From: Pauljensenia sp902373545
Lineage (GTDB): Bacteria > Actinomycetota > Actinomycetes > Actinomycetales > Actinomycetaceae
Direction of reading: 5' to 3'
Length of the DNA stretch: 23,013 nt
Assembly (NCBI RefSeq): GCF_041432775.1
Contig: NZ_JAPWAG010000033.1
Location: 1-23,013 of the forward strand
The translations under genes and the position numbers were made by a program. Numbering within the stretch: position 1 is the first letter of the stretch; every line of letters starts with the position of its first letter. The notes beneath the pieces were generated by a model, which saw nothing but the letters and a program-made list of their open reading frames with translations, had not been told where the DNA came from and searched no databases. Below, in pieces: positions 1-12,334 of this stretch.

Positions 1-86
1 GTTAACCCCACAAGTGGCAGCCCGGGCAAGCCGTCCACACCGCCACCTAAAGGGCCCGCGACGCTGGCCCTTCCAAGCAACCACTC

Positions 87-163
87 GGGGGGTTTTGCGA
101 CCATAGACCCCCGACACGCCGACGACACGCCGCAACGCAGCGCCTATGGTAGCAATTCCCCCC
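87..163 (+). repeat. 77-bp palindromic element, copy 1
   Basis: It begins with G6 and ends with C6. The two 20-bp arms each carry TTGC(G/T)ACCATAG and pair as an imperfect inverted repeat around a 37-bp centre. Two mismatch zones (TT opposite TT at element positions 7–8/70–71, and G opposite A at 13/65) occur in every copy. The centre holds CGACACGCC twice with an 11-bp period. This copy matches the majority sequence; variable position 50 is C. Confidence 0.95.
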
Positions 164-300
164 AAGCCACCAACGAAAACAAGCCACACCACCAGGACAA
201 CTGGACAAGGATGTCGAACACGACCCACGCCACCACACCACCTCATACATCGGCAACAGCCTCACCCACTGAAACACCCCAAACACTCCATGTCACCCAG

Positions 301-331
301 ATTCCACCGAGGTGGACTGCACTTTGAGCAA
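301..331 (+). repeat. 31-bp block (module A), copy 1
   Basis: Starts ATTCCACCGAGGTGG, a short hairpin (CCACC/GGTGG), and ends GCACTTTGAGCAA. It is identical to the block at 616–646 and differs by one base from the inverted one at 18704–18734. Similarity extends upstream through CCCCATGTCACCC-like sequence. Confidence 0.9.
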
Positions 332-337
332 CCACAC

Positions 338-361
338 GGGAGATTTAGAACCATAGACCCC
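338..361 (+). repeat. Half-element (module B), degenerate left copy
   Basis: This resembles only the left arm of the 77-bp element: a short G run, a degenerate TTTGCG section, then ACCATAGACCCC. Its ACCATAG lies 45 bp before palindrome copy 2 and 18 bp after the 31-bp block at 301–331. Both spacings are identical on the right side of the origin. The G run and loop are more worn than in the right-hand copy. Confidence 0.75.
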
Positions 362-401
362 TCCACGGGCACGCGACGCTGGCCCATCCAAGCAAGCTCT
401 C

Positions 402-478
402 GGGGGGTTTTGCGACCATAGACCCCCGACACGCCGGCGACACGCCGCAAGGCAGCGCCTATGGTAGTAATTCCCCCC
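402..478 (+). repeat. 77-bp palindromic element, copy 2
   Basis: Same 77-bp structure and orientation as copy 1. It differs at element positions 36 (G), 50 (G) and 67 (T, giving a G·U-type pair in the arm). It is preceded at a fixed distance by the half-element at 338–361, an arrangement mirrored on the other side of the origin. Confidence 0.95.
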
Positions 479-615
479 AAGCCACCAACGAACACAAGCC
501 ACACCACCAGGACAACTGGACAAGGATGTCGAACACGACCCACGCCACCACACCACCTCAGACATCGGCAACAGCCTCACCCACTGAAACACCCCAAACA
601 CCCCATGTCACCCAC

Positions 616-646
616 ATTCCACCGAGGTGGACTGCACTTTGAGCAA
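616..646 (+). repeat. 31-bp block (module A), copy 2
   Basis: Identical to 301–331. Here it sits directly before palindrome copy 3, with no half-element between. Confidence 0.9.
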
Positions 647-652
647 CCGCGC

Positions 653-729
653 GGGGGGTTTTGCGACCATAGATCCCCGACACGCCGGCGACACGCCGCA
701 AAGCAGCGCCTATGGTAGCAATTCCCCCC
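653..729 (+). repeat. 77-bp palindromic element, copy 3
   Basis: Same 77-bp structure and orientation. It differs from copy 1 at positions 22 (T), 36 (G) and 50 (A), all in the centre; the arms are unchanged. The spacer after it is shared with those after copies 1 and 2 for about 60 bp before diverging. Confidence 0.95.
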
Positions 730-900
730 AAGCCACCAACGAAAACAAGCCACACCACCAGGACAACTGGACAAGGATATCGAACACGACCAACACAGCC
801 ACCTAAAGGACCCACCTGCGCACAGACGGGCCACCGCTCCCCCATCAACCCAACCACCACGCCCAAACCGTAGTCCACTACACCCCAAACACCCCGTATC

Positions 901-926
901 ACCGAAGTGGACTGCACTTTGAGCAA
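901..926 (+). repeat. 31-bp block (module A), shortened copy 3
   Basis: Retains ACCGAAGTGG and the GCACTTTGAGCAA end but has lost the ATTCC start. It sits directly before palindrome copy 4. The sequence upstream (CCACTACACCCCAAACACC) also matches the right-hand block in inverse. Confidence 0.85.
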
Positions 927-932
927 GCACGC

Positions 933-1009
933 GGGGGGTTTTGCGACCATAGACCACCGACACGCCGACGACACGCCGCAACGCAGCGCCTATGGTAGCA
1001 ATTCCCCCC
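933..1009 (+). repeat. 77-bp palindromic element, copy 4
   Basis: Same 77-bp structure and orientation. It differs from copy 1 only at position 24 (A for C). It is the copy nearest to the gyrase operon terminator, and is separated from it by an 8-bp tandem repeat. Confidence 0.95.
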
Positions 1010-1025
1010 AAGCCGCCAACGAAGA

Positions 1026-1057
1026 CGCAACCGCGCAACCGCGCAACCGCGCAACCA
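1026..1057 (+). repeat. 8-bp tandem repeat, four units
   Basis: Four consecutive CGCAACCG units, the last with one change. It lies between palindrome copy 4 and the gyrase operon terminator. The right flank also has short G/T tandem repeats between the last gene's terminator and the first palindrome. Confidence 0.85.
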
Positions 1058-1087
1058 CGCGCAGGTGGAACACCGCGCGGGTATAGC

Positions 1088-1115
1088 AAAAGGGGCCGGC
1101 ATCAGCCGACCCCTT
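1088..1115 (-). terminator. Rho-independent terminator of the gyrase operon
   Basis: Read on the minus strand, an 11-bp stem (AAGGGGTCGGC with GCCGGCCCCTT, one G·U pair) closes a 4-base loop and is followed by a short T run. It lies 13 bp beyond the DUF3566 stop codon, so it should end the leftward gyrB–gyrA–DUF3566 transcript. Confidence 0.85.
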
Positions 1116-1127
1116 GCGCGAGTGCCC

Positions 1128-1520
1128 TCACTCATCCATGAGGGACACCTTGATGCCGCCCACCAGCGAGGCGACGACGTTGTAGAGCATGGCTCCCAGC
1201 GTCGACAGGGCGGTGAGCAGGATGACGTTGATGACCGCGACGATGGTCGCGTAGGAGATGACGCGCGGCAGGCGGGCGTAGTCCAGCAGGTCGGCGTAGC
1301 GGCCGGCGCCCATGGTCTTGAGGAATTCCTCAATCTGGCTGAAGACGTGCATGGCGTCGACCATGAGCCACAGGACGATCGTGGCGACGACCATTGCGAT
1401 TCCCAGGGCAACGGACAGAAGGAAAGACACCTTCATGACGGTCCACGCGTCGATACGCGCGATCGCCAGGTCTACTCGGCGGGGAGCGTCTGTGCGGGCG
1501 CTCGTGACGTGGTCGCTCAT
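1128..1520 (-). CDS. DUF3566 membrane protein
   Basis: A 130-residue membrane protein with two hydrophobic segments (about residues 31–54 and 89–112) and the Gly-Gly-Ile-x-Val ending typical of DUF3566, a family almost always encoded beside gyrA in Actinomycetota. The molecular function is unknown. I place the start at the ATG ending at 1520, because GGAAGGAA lies just before it; a frame seven codons longer (to 1541) has no ribosome site. It is last in the leftward gyrB–gyrA run, 126 bp after gyrA, with a perfect 15-bp inverted repeat in that gap and a terminator after it. The usual actinobacterial tRNA-Ile/tRNA-Ala genes do not follow; the repeat cluster does. Confidence 0.88.
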   Translation of the reverse strand: MSDHVTSARTDAPRRVDLAIARIDAWTVMKVSFLLSVALGIAMVVATIVLWLMVDAMHVFSQIEEFLKTMGAGRYADLLDYARLPRVISYATIVAVINVILLTALSTLGAMLYNVVASLVGGIKVSLMDE

Positions 1521-1605
1521 GGGATTCCTTCCAGGTCGCACTTCCTACAGGCCAGGCTACCGCATCGCTGGGCCCCGGCGCACAGTCCGCGCCGCTTTGG
1601 AATGT

Positions 1606-1642
1606 TGATCACGGGACGAGGCCGACCCTCGTCCCGTGATCA
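1606..1642 (-). other. Perfect 15-bp inverted repeat between gyrA and DUF3566
   Basis: TGATCACGGGACGAG and its exact complement are separated by seven bases. It begins four bases beyond the gyrA stop codon. The minus-strand RNA would form a very stable hairpin, but no T run follows, so it may be a partial terminator, a stabilising 3' end or a processing site. Confidence 0.75.
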
Positions 1643-1646
1643 TTGT

Positions 1647-4247
<2,601 letters not shown>

Positions 4248-4326
4248 GAGTGTTCCTTACGTTGTGTCTGCTCGATCAGGCCCGCTGCCCGGGACGAGGC
4301 CTGGGCTGGGCTGGTCGTGGGGTGTC

Positions 4327-6351
<2,025 letters not shown>

Positions 6352-6397
6352 GTGGCTCCCCTCGCATTGCGCGAAAAATAGATGTTTAACCTTGTAG

Positions 6398-6403
6398 ATT
6401 CTA
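6398..6403 (-). promoter_or_regulatory. Candidate -10 element for gyrB
   Basis: TAGAAT on the minus strand, about 47 bp before the gyrB GTG, in an AT-richer patch. No convincing -35 hexamer lies 16–18 bp upstream, so this is tentative. The rest of the 299-bp gap holds the terminator at 6525–6560. Confidence 0.35.
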
Positions 6404-6524
6404 CCAAAAATGGGGCTTGTACCCGGGATTGACAGACCCGGAGGGTTACTTTACAAACTGTGAGATTGCAACGAAATAGTGACTGTGATCAGTCGCATTG
6501 CGGCTGTTGCTGTGTGCGCATGAC

Positions 6525-6560
6525 ACGGGGCCGCCCTCCCGGGTGGGAGGGCGGCCCCGT
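6525..6560 (-). terminator. Strong hairpin terminator before gyrB
   Basis: A perfect 16-bp stem (ACGGGGCCGCCCTCCC and its complement) with a GGGT loop. It lies 90 bp after the stop of the membrane-protein gene at 6651–7487 and before the gyrB promoter region. There is no T run, a form common in high-GC organisms. It should separate the gyrase operon from the genes upstream. Confidence 0.8.
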
Positions 6561-6650
6561 CGCGCTCATGGGCGCTGAGATGACTGTGAGCTAACGGCGC
6601 GTCCGTTTGGGCGCCGAAGGACTCGTGTCAGGCACTCGTTGCAGCGCCGA

Positions 6651-7487
6651 TCACGGCTGCCAGTACCAGTCCGGGATGTCTGCATCCCAGTTGTCAAAGT
6701 CGGTCGTCTTGAAGGTGACAACCTCGTTGGGGTAGGGGAGCTTGTAGGCCTTCTGGAAGGTCTTGGTCTGGCCGACGGGCACATTCACGAAGATGGAGGA
6801 GTCGTAGCCAGCGGGCTCCTTGCCCTTGGCGTAGTAGGCGGGGCGCATGTCAATACCCTTCTGCTTGAGAGAAGGGGTGTTGAACAAGTCGGACTGCTCC
6901 TCATTGGAGTTGTTGGTCATCGAGTAGGTAACGACGATGGTGTCGGAACCTTCCTTATCGGCGGGGCCCTTTTCGATCTTCGTGATCTCCATGTGCACGC
7001 CCGACGACAGATCGACGGAGTAGCTGCCGTTCTGGTGGGCATTGTTCGGGTTCGGCACGCCGGTCGGACCCGTTGTCGGCTTGCTAGTCGCGGAGCTCGG
7101 GCTGGGAGCCGGAGCCGAGGTGCTCGGGCTGGGGTCCGTGGTGGCCGAGGTGGTGGTGTCGTCAGCGTCCGGCTCTTCCTCATCCTCACTGCTCATAAAG
7201 AAGTAGAGACCCACAGCGACGAGGATGAGTACCAGGACGCCCGCGATGCCGCCGATGATCAGCGGAAGCTTCGACTTCGGCTCCTCGGGCGTCATGCCGG
7301 CCCCGTACTGAGCGGGGTACTGGTCCATGTAACCATTGGACATTTGCTGGGTCTGGTCCACGTAGCCGCCCTGCGCGTATGCGTTCGGGTCAGCCTGGCC
7401 GTAAGACTGCTGCGAACCAGGGAAACCACCCTGGCCATTTCCCTGGTTCCAGGGATCCTGGCCCCCGGGAGCGTACGGGTTACTCAT
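6651..7487 (-). CDS. Membrane-anchored protein, DUF4352/DUF5067-like domain (paralogue 1)
   Basis: A 278-residue protein of unknown function. Residues 1–70 are a Gly/Gln/Asn/Tyr-rich, low-complexity tail, presumably cytoplasmic (KSK follows it). Residues 74–98 form one membrane segment. Residues 99–150 are an acidic then Ser/Thr/Pro-rich linker. The C-terminal domain (about 153–278) has the pattern of DUF4352/DUF5067 immunoglobulin-like domains: KGPADKEGSDTIVVTYSMTN, a QKG motif, and a Trp-rich end. The start is supported by GAGGAG before the ATG. It shares the domain with the next two genes, so the three arose by duplication. The family is often an exported or surface domain; a ligand cannot be inferred. 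Confidence 0.85.
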   Translation of the reverse strand: MSNPYAPGGQDPWNQGNGQGGFPGSQQSYGQADPNAYAQGGYVDQTQQMSNGYMDQYPAQYGAGMTPEEPKSKLPLIIGGIAGVLVLILVAVGLYFFMSSEDEEEPDADDTTTSATTDPSPSTSAPAPSPSSATSKPTTGPTGVPNPNNAHQNGSYSVDLSSGVHMEITKIEKGPADKEGSDTIVVTYSMTNNSNEEQSDLFNTPSLKQKGIDMRPAYYAKGKEPAGYDSSIFVNVPVGQTKTFQKAYKLPYPNEVVTFKTTDFDNWDADIPDWYWQP

Positions 7488-7783
7488 AGTGACTCCTCAT
7501 AGAAATCGCACTGGTGTGCGGGATGACATTTGGAAGCGTAGCAAAATCTGACCGAAATGTGGAGTGCTGCTGACACACTTCCATCTGTCGAACAGTGCCT
7601 TGCGCGCGCTTCCGCGCCTATTGAGCCCTATCGATCAACCCGGAGACCCTGTCGTCATAAGGGGCGCGGGGCTCAGGATGTGATCGATTGAACGTCAACA
7701 GAACAGGATAGCGCCTTTGTCACATCGCCCTCAAGGGGCAATATAGTGATGCGCACCATAGTTTCAGGGTGTTCCTCGTTGCT
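7488..7783. other. Intergenic region between paralogues 1 and 2
   Basis: A 296-bp gap with no credible gene. The only structure I see is an 8-bp inverted pair, ATCGATCA at 7630–7637 and TGATCGAT at 7681–7688, which could be an operator or a weak stem. It presumably contains the promoter of paralogue 1, but no clear -35/-10 pair stands out. Confidence 0.5.
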
Positions 7784-8410
7784 TTAGGCGGGGCACAACA
7801 CCCATTCGTCGGTAATGTTCGCCCTACTCCACTGCCTGAACACGACTGGCTCGTCCGGGTACAGGTACTTGACGGCGACCGTGACCTGCCGAATCTCTCC
7901 CGGCTTCATTATGTCGTTGGAGGCGGAATCGCTCTCTCGCCGAGACTCGTTGTCTTCCTCCTCGAAGCGAGCCGAACCGAAATAGGTTCCCTTCTGACTC
8001 ATGGTGGGCTGAAACTCGTGGGGGTATTTGGACGTTCCGGACGTGTTCGTGATGGTGAATGTCAGCACCAGCGTCTGCGCACCATCGTCGTCGACCGGGC
8101 CACGCTCAGCGGAATCGAGTGTGACGTGCCCCAGGTTGTCGGGCAGATCCCGGGAATATTGGCCGGTCGAACATTGGTCCAGGCCCGGAGGTTCTTGCGT
8201 CGTTGAGCGGATGATAAAGATTCCCGACGCGAAGCCGCCGATGAAGAAAAGAAGGAGCACGGCAGCGGCGCCAACGAGAAGCTTTGTCGTGTTTTTGCGC
8301 CTCAGTTGGCGAGCTAGCTCGGGGGTGACCGGCTTGTAGGTTCCGGTATTGCCCAAGCCGCTGGATCCTTGCGGCATCATCGGATTGTCCATCATGTGTC
8401 CTTCACTCAT
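7784..8410 (-). CDS. Membrane-anchored protein, DUF4352/DUF5067-like domain (paralogue 2)
   Basis: Up to 208 residues. A short cytoplasmic part with an RQLRRKN basic cluster precedes one membrane segment (about 44–67), then an extracytoplasmic domain matching its neighbours: RGPVDDDGAQTLVLTFTITN, SQKGTYFG, and VKYLYPDEPVVF. Function unknown. The start is uncertain: the ATG at 8410 has no ribosome site, while ATGs at 8395 and 8392 lie just after GAAGGA, so the protein may be five or six residues shorter. It starts 15–30 bp after the stop of paralogue 3, so the two are probably one transcript. Confidence 0.82.
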   Translation of the reverse strand: MSEGHMMDNPMMPQGSSGLGNTGTYKPVTPELARQLRRKNTTKLLVGAAAVLLLFFIGGFASGIFIIRSTTQEPPGLDQCSTGQYSRDLPDNLGHVTLDSAERGPVDDDGAQTLVLTFTITNTSGTSKYPHEFQPTMSQKGTYFGSARFEEEDNESRRESDSASNDIMKPGEIRQVTVAVKYLYPDEPVVFRQWSRANITDEWVLCPA

Positions 8411-8425
8411 CGTTCGCGCGCCGCA

Positions 8426-9094
8426 CTAGGACGGCTGCCAGGTCCACGTGGACAGCTCGTCGCCGTCCCAGCCGAATCTGACGGGGTCACCCACATATAT
8501 GTACTTGAAGGCGAGCGTGCCGGTCACGCTCTGGCCAGGTGAGACGGAGTCGATGCCGACCGTGTCATGAAAGTCGGCTGGTGCGCCCATGTTGGTCGTC
8601 ACATAGGCGTAACCCAACGGGGTTCCCTTTTGAGACAGTCCCGGAATGTACTCGTGAAACTTGCGGTCCTCGTCGGTGTTGTTCACGACCGTGACATCAA
8701 CGAGGAGCGTCTGGGCGCCATCTGCGTCGAGGGGCCCGAGACGGAAGTTGTTGCATGTCACGTGGAGCGTGTTGTCGTACAGGTCCAGCGTGTACTCCCC
8801 GGAGTTGGACTGAGCCTGTGACGAGTCCATGTGTCGCCATGGCGATTGATACGTGAACCCGGCATACATTCCAGCGCCGAAGAGTGGAATGACTGAGAGG
8901 ACGGTAATTGTAACGACGACGATCTGTGTGACGAGGGGTACGCTCGTGCGCGGCGTCATGATGGGGGGTGGTCCGAGGTAGTACGAGGGGTATCCGCCCC
9001 CGTGCATCATCGGATATCCGCCGGTCGGTGGCACCGGCTGGTACCCGCCCTGACCAGGGCCATACTGGGTTGGCGGTCTGTGCATGTTGCTCAT
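8426..9094 (-). CDS. Membrane-anchored protein, DUF4352/DUF5067-like domain (paralogue 3)
   Basis: A 222-residue protein with a Pro/Gly/Tyr-rich cytoplasmic tail (1–50), one membrane segment (about 53–80) and an extracytoplasmic domain. It is clearly related to paralogue 2 (LGPLDADGAQTLLVDVTVVN, then LSQKGTPLG and FKYIYVGDPVRF) and more distantly to paralogue 1. Function unknown. The ATG is preceded by GAGGAGCGAG. It lies 88 bp downstream of dciA and interrupts the common dciA–gyrB adjacency. Confidence 0.83.
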   Translation of the reverse strand: MSNMHRPPTQYGPGQGGYQPVPPTGGYPMMHGGGYPSYYLGPPPIMTPRTSVPLVTQIVVVTITVLSVIPLFGAGMYAGFTYQSPWRHMDSSQAQSNSGEYTLDLYDNTLHVTCNNFRLGPLDADGAQTLLVDVTVVNNTDEDRKFHEYIPGLSQKGTPLGYAYVTTNMGAPADFHDTVGIDSVSPGQSVTGTLAFKYIYVGDPVRFGWDGDELSTWTWQPS

Positions 9095-9182
9095 CTCGCT
9101 CCTCGTCGTTCCTCCGTTGGAAGGGCTACGTGAAGAAGCCTAGCAAAGGATGGCCGACCGTAAAAAGGGCCACCTTCCGGGT

Positions 9183-10007
9183 CTACCCGTAGTCCGCCCG
9201 GGGTCCCCGGCCTCGTACCACGTAGGGGCCCTTCTTCCAGGAGGGGGCGACGGGCCCCAGGATGACGAGCTGTTCGACGACGCCGGAGCCGACTTCCTCG
9301 GCGATGCGTCGCTCAATCGTGGGCAGGAGGAGCTGGAGCTGTTTGGCCCAGGCGGTGGAGTCGGTGCGCACCACGAGCTTGTGTCCCTCGAAGGTCTCGA
9401 TGCGCGCGTGCTCGGCGACCTGAGGTCCGACGATGGCGCTCCACGAGGCGATGATGGACCCCATTTTCGTGGGTGTGTCCCACTCGCGGGCCTTGATCGT
9501 GCGCGCGAGGATCGCCCCCAGGGAGTTGGCCCGCCGGTAGCGCGGGCGCATGGCGGCCATGCCGGGGGAGCGGCTCCACGAGGCGCCGGTACCCTCCAGG
9601 GCTTGGCGCAGCGCGGCGAGGTCGCCTTCGGGGTCCTCGTCGGTGGACGAGGCCGGGGCCGGCACCCCGTTCGCGTGGCGGTAGGCGGCGGCGCGGGCGG
9701 CGGCGCGCGCCTGGGCGCCATCGGCGTCGTCCGCGGCGAGCCGGCCGAGCCCGTCGGTTTCGATGGCCGCGTATTCGCTGGAGCCGTCGAGGCTGCGGCG
9801 TGGCCGTGTTTCGTCGAGTCCCCAGGAGGGCAGGGTGGAGCGCGTGTAGCCCAGGTTTCGGGCGACGCGCTGGGCGCGTTCGAGGGCGCGCACGACGAAC
9901 TCGTCGGAGTCTTCCTCGGGGCCGAGGCCGTCCGTGCTGTCCGGGTCGAGGCTCGCGTTGTCGCCGCCCAGGTTTGACGCGGGAGACGAGCCCTCGCGCT
10001 CACTCAT
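9183..10007 (-). CDS. dciA: DciA-family (DUF721) helicase-loading protein
   Basis: A 274-residue protein whose last ~110 residues form the DUF721/DciA domain (SLGAILARTIKAREW, then SIIASWSAIVGPQVAEHARI and TDSTAWAKQLQLLLPTIERR). DciA is the ancestral loader or partner of the replicative helicase DnaB in bacteria lacking DnaC or DnaI. The N-terminal ~150 residues are charged and Ala-rich, probably disordered. The ATG start overlaps the recF stop region by 8 bp, suggesting coupled translation. Position after recF is standard for actinobacteria. Confidence 0.9.
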   Translation of the reverse strand: MSEREGSSPASNLGGDNASLDPDSTDGLGPEEDSDEFVVRALERAQRVARNLGYTRSTLPSWGLDETRPRRSLDGSSEYAAIETDGLGRLAADDADGAQARAAARAAAYRHANGVPAPASSTDEDPEGDLAALRQALEGTGASWSRSPGMAAMRPRYRRANSLGAILARTIKAREWDTPTKMGSIIASWSAIVGPQVAEHARIETFEGHKLVVRTDSTAWAKQLQLLLPTIERRIAEEVGSGVVEQLVILGPVAPSWKKGPYVVRGRGPRADYG

Positions 10008-11196
10008 GGTCGGCCTCGTCGATGACGGTTCCGAGCTCGGGGTCGAGGCGCACGTGCAGGGCGTGGTGGTCGAGGGAGGGCGGCAGGTCGCCGGCGACCG
10101 CGCAGGTGACGATGATCTGTTCGGCTTTCGAGGCCAGGGCGGCCAGGCCGGCGCGGCGGGAGGAGTCGAGTTCGGCGAAGACGTCGTCGAGGATGAGGAT
10201 CGGGGTGTCGCCGTCGTCGCTGAGCAGCTCGAAGGCGCCCAGGCGCAGGGCGAGGGCGACCGACCAGGATTCGCCGTGGGAGGCGTATCCCTTGACGGGC
10301 ATCGAGCCGAGGCTGAGGGTCAGGTCGTCGCGGTGGGCGCCCACGAGGTTGACGCCGCGCTCGGTTTCCTTCTCGCGCACAGACGTTAGGGCGGCGAGCA
10401 TCCGCTGCGTTTGCGCCTCGACGTCGGTCAGGTCGGCGGTGGCCGGGTTGTCGGGGTCCGTGCCGATAACGCGGTCGACCGAGGCGTCGAAGGACAGGCG
10501 CAGGTGGCGCGGCGAATCGGCCACGTCGTCATAGGAGCGGGCCGCCGGCTCGGTCAACTCGTGGGCAATTCGCGCGCGGGTCGCGGTGATGCGCGCCGAT
10601 AGGGCGGCGAACTGCTGGTCCCACACCTCGAGCGTCGACAGGTCGGGGCGGGCGCCTCGCCGGATCGAGGCCTGGGCGGCCTTCATGAGGGCGGCGCGCT
10701 GGCGGGCGACCCGGTCGAAGTCGGAGCGTACCGAGGCGTGGATGGGGGAGAGCTGGGTAGCCAGGTCGTCCAGGAAGGATCGGCGCACCGACGGGTCGCC
10801 GCGCACGAGAGACAGATCCTCGGGGGCGAACACGACCGTGCGCACGATGCCCAGAATCTCGCGGGGCTTGACCTGCGCGCGGTTGATGCGCGCCCGGTTG
10901 GCCTTGCCGCGCACGATCTCCAGCTCGATGACCTGCTCACGGCCCTGCGCCACCACCCGCGCGCGGATAACGGCGCCACCCGGGGCGGCCTCGGCCTCGT
11001 CGATGGGGATTCGCACGAGCGCGCCCTCCGCGCCGACCCTGTGCGACGAGAACGTGGACAGGTAGGCGAGCCCCTCGACGAGGTTCGTCTTGCCCTGACC
11101 GTTCGCGCCCACCAGGACCGTGGGGCCGGCGGGCAGCTCGACGACCCCATGCTTCCACGAGCGGAAGTCGTCGAGGGCCAGGTGGGAGACGCGCAC
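10000..11196 (-). CDS. recF: DNA replication and repair protein RecF
   Basis: A 398-residue SMC-like ATPase that acts at single-strand gaps with RecO and RecR. Walker A is GANGQGKTN (about residues 33–41), the ABC signature lies in the ESWSVALALRLGAFELL region, and Walker B is PILILDDVFAELD. Length is normal. The start is GTG, one base after the dnaN stop, so the two are probably translated together. No defect is visible. Confidence 0.97.
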   Translation of the reverse strand: MRVSHLALDDFRSWKHGVVELPAGPTVLVGANGQGKTNLVEGLAYLSTFSSHRVGAEGALVRIPIDEAEAAPGGAVIRARVVAQGREQVIELEIVRGKANRARINRAQVKPREILGIVRTVVFAPEDLSLVRGDPSVRRSFLDDLATQLSPIHASVRSDFDRVARQRAALMKAAQASIRRGARPDLSTLEVWDQQFAALSARITATRARIAHELTEPAARSYDDVADSPRHLRLSFDASVDRVIGTDPDNPATADLTDVEAQTQRMLAALTSVREKETERGVNLVGAHRDDLTLSLGSMPVKGYASHGESWSVALALRLGAFELLSDDGDTPILILDDVFAELDSSRRAGLAALASKAEQIIVTCAVAGDLPPSLDHHALHVRLDPELGTVIDEADHE

Positions 11197-11197
11197 G

Positions 11198-12334
11198 TCA
11201 GATGCCGAAGCGGATGGGCATCAGCAGGTAACGGAACTGCGTGACCTCGCCCTCGTCGGCCTTCTTCTGGCCGGTGATGACGGCCGGCTTCGTGGGGTGC
11301 GTGAAGCCGAAGCGCACGTAGTCGGTGTCCAGGACCTGCAGGCCGTCGATGAGGAACTGCGGGTTGAAGGCGGTGGAGATGTCGTCGCCGTGCAGCGTCG
11401 CCTCGATGGCCTCGGAGGCCTGCGCGTTGTCGCCCTGGCCGGCCTCGAGGACCAGCTGGCCGTCGGTGAAGGCCAGGCGCACGGAGGTTTTGCGCTCGGC
11501 GACCAGCGACATGCGCTTGACGGCCTCGAGCAGGGCGTGGCGGTCGACGACGGCCTGGATCGGCGTTGATTCGGGGAAGAGGCGACGCACGGCGGGGTAG
11601 TCGCCGTCCATGAGGGTCGAGGTGGTACGGCGTCCCTGGGCGGTAAAACCGATGAGGGACGAGGCGCCGGGCTGGGATTCGCCGGAGAGGCCGACCTCGA
11701 CCTTGGCGCCCGAGGTCATCGACTTGGCGACGTCCTGGAGGATGCGGGCCTTGACAAGGGCAACCTCTTCGATCGAGGTGTCGGTGGGCTCCCAATCGAG
11801 CTCTCGCATCGCGAGGCGGTAGCGGTCGGTAGCCAGCAGCGTGATCGCCGGGCCGTTGATCTCGATGCGAACACCCGTCAGCAGGGGCAGGGTGTCGTCG
11901 CGCGACGCGGCGATCGACACCTGAGAGACGGCCTGGGACAGCGTGGAGGAGTCGATCGCGCCGATGCCCTTGGGCTGGGCGGGAAGCAGCGGGTACTCGT
12001 CGAGAGGCATGACCGCGAGCGTGAAGTGCGAGGATCCGCAGACCAGGTTCACCTTCTGGCCGTCAAGCTCGACAGACACGGGCTTGGAGGGCAGCGACTT
12101 GGAGATGTCGGCCAGGAGGCGTCCGGACACCAGGACCTCGCCGGCCTCGTCGACGGTGGCGGGGATGTGCGAGTTCGCGGAGACCTCGTAGTCGAAAGAA
12201 GACAGGGTCAGCTCGTCGCCTTCAGCCTTGATGCGCACGCCGGCCAGGATCGGCGACGCCGGGCGCACGGGGAGCGCGCGAGCGGTCCACGACACTGCTT
12301 CGGCCAGAACATCGCGGGCGACGGTGAACTTCAT
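11198..12334 (-). CDS. dnaN: DNA polymerase III beta sliding clamp
   Basis: A 378-residue clamp that tethers the replicative polymerase to DNA. It begins MKFTVARDVLAEAVSW and ends in LLMPIRFGI; the MPIR ending is a clamp signature. Three repeated clamp domains of about 120 residues fill the length. I choose the ATG ending at 12334, with GGAGG seven bases upstream; a frame 19 codons longer has no family support and runs into the origin region. It is the first gene of the dnaN–recF–dciA run. Confidence 0.98.
   Translation of the reverse strand: MKFTVARDVLAEAVSWTARALPVRPASPILAGVRIKAEGDELTLSSFDYEVSANSHIPATVDEAGEVLVSGRLLADISKSLPSKPVSVELDGQKVNLVCGSSHFTLAVMPLDEYPLLPAQPKGIGAIDSSTLSQAVSQVSIAASRDDTLPLLTGVRIEINGPAITLLATDRYRLAMRELDWEPTDTSIEEVALVKARILQDVAKSMTSGAKVEVGLSGESQPGASSLIGFTAQGRRTTSTLMDGDYPAVRRLFPESTPIQAVVDRHALLEAVKRMSLVAERKTSVRLAFTDGQLVLEAGQGDNAQASEAIEATLHGDDISTAFNPQFLIDGLQVLDTDYVRFGFTHPTKPAVITGQKKADEGEVTQFRYLLMPIRFGI

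Larger units (their letters stand above)
1..1087. repeat. Left origin-flanking repeat cluster (non-coding)
   Basis: This stretch has no credible gene. The + strand is rich in A and C and poor in G and T, so the minus strand (leading strand of the leftward fork and sense strand of the gyrase operon) is G/T-rich. It holds four 77-bp palindromes, one half-element, three copies of a 31-bp block, a long spacer repeated after palindromes 1–3, and an 8-bp tandem repeat nearest to the gyrA side. The same modules recur reverse-complemented at 18367–18765. The small reading frames here are by-products of the repeats: they repeat the same peptide in several frames and match no family I know. Confidence 0.9.

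Noticed and set aside
87..1009. CRISPR array
   Set aside because: Repeats are 77 bp, spaced 174–238 bp, the spacers are themselves repeated, and no cas genes are present.
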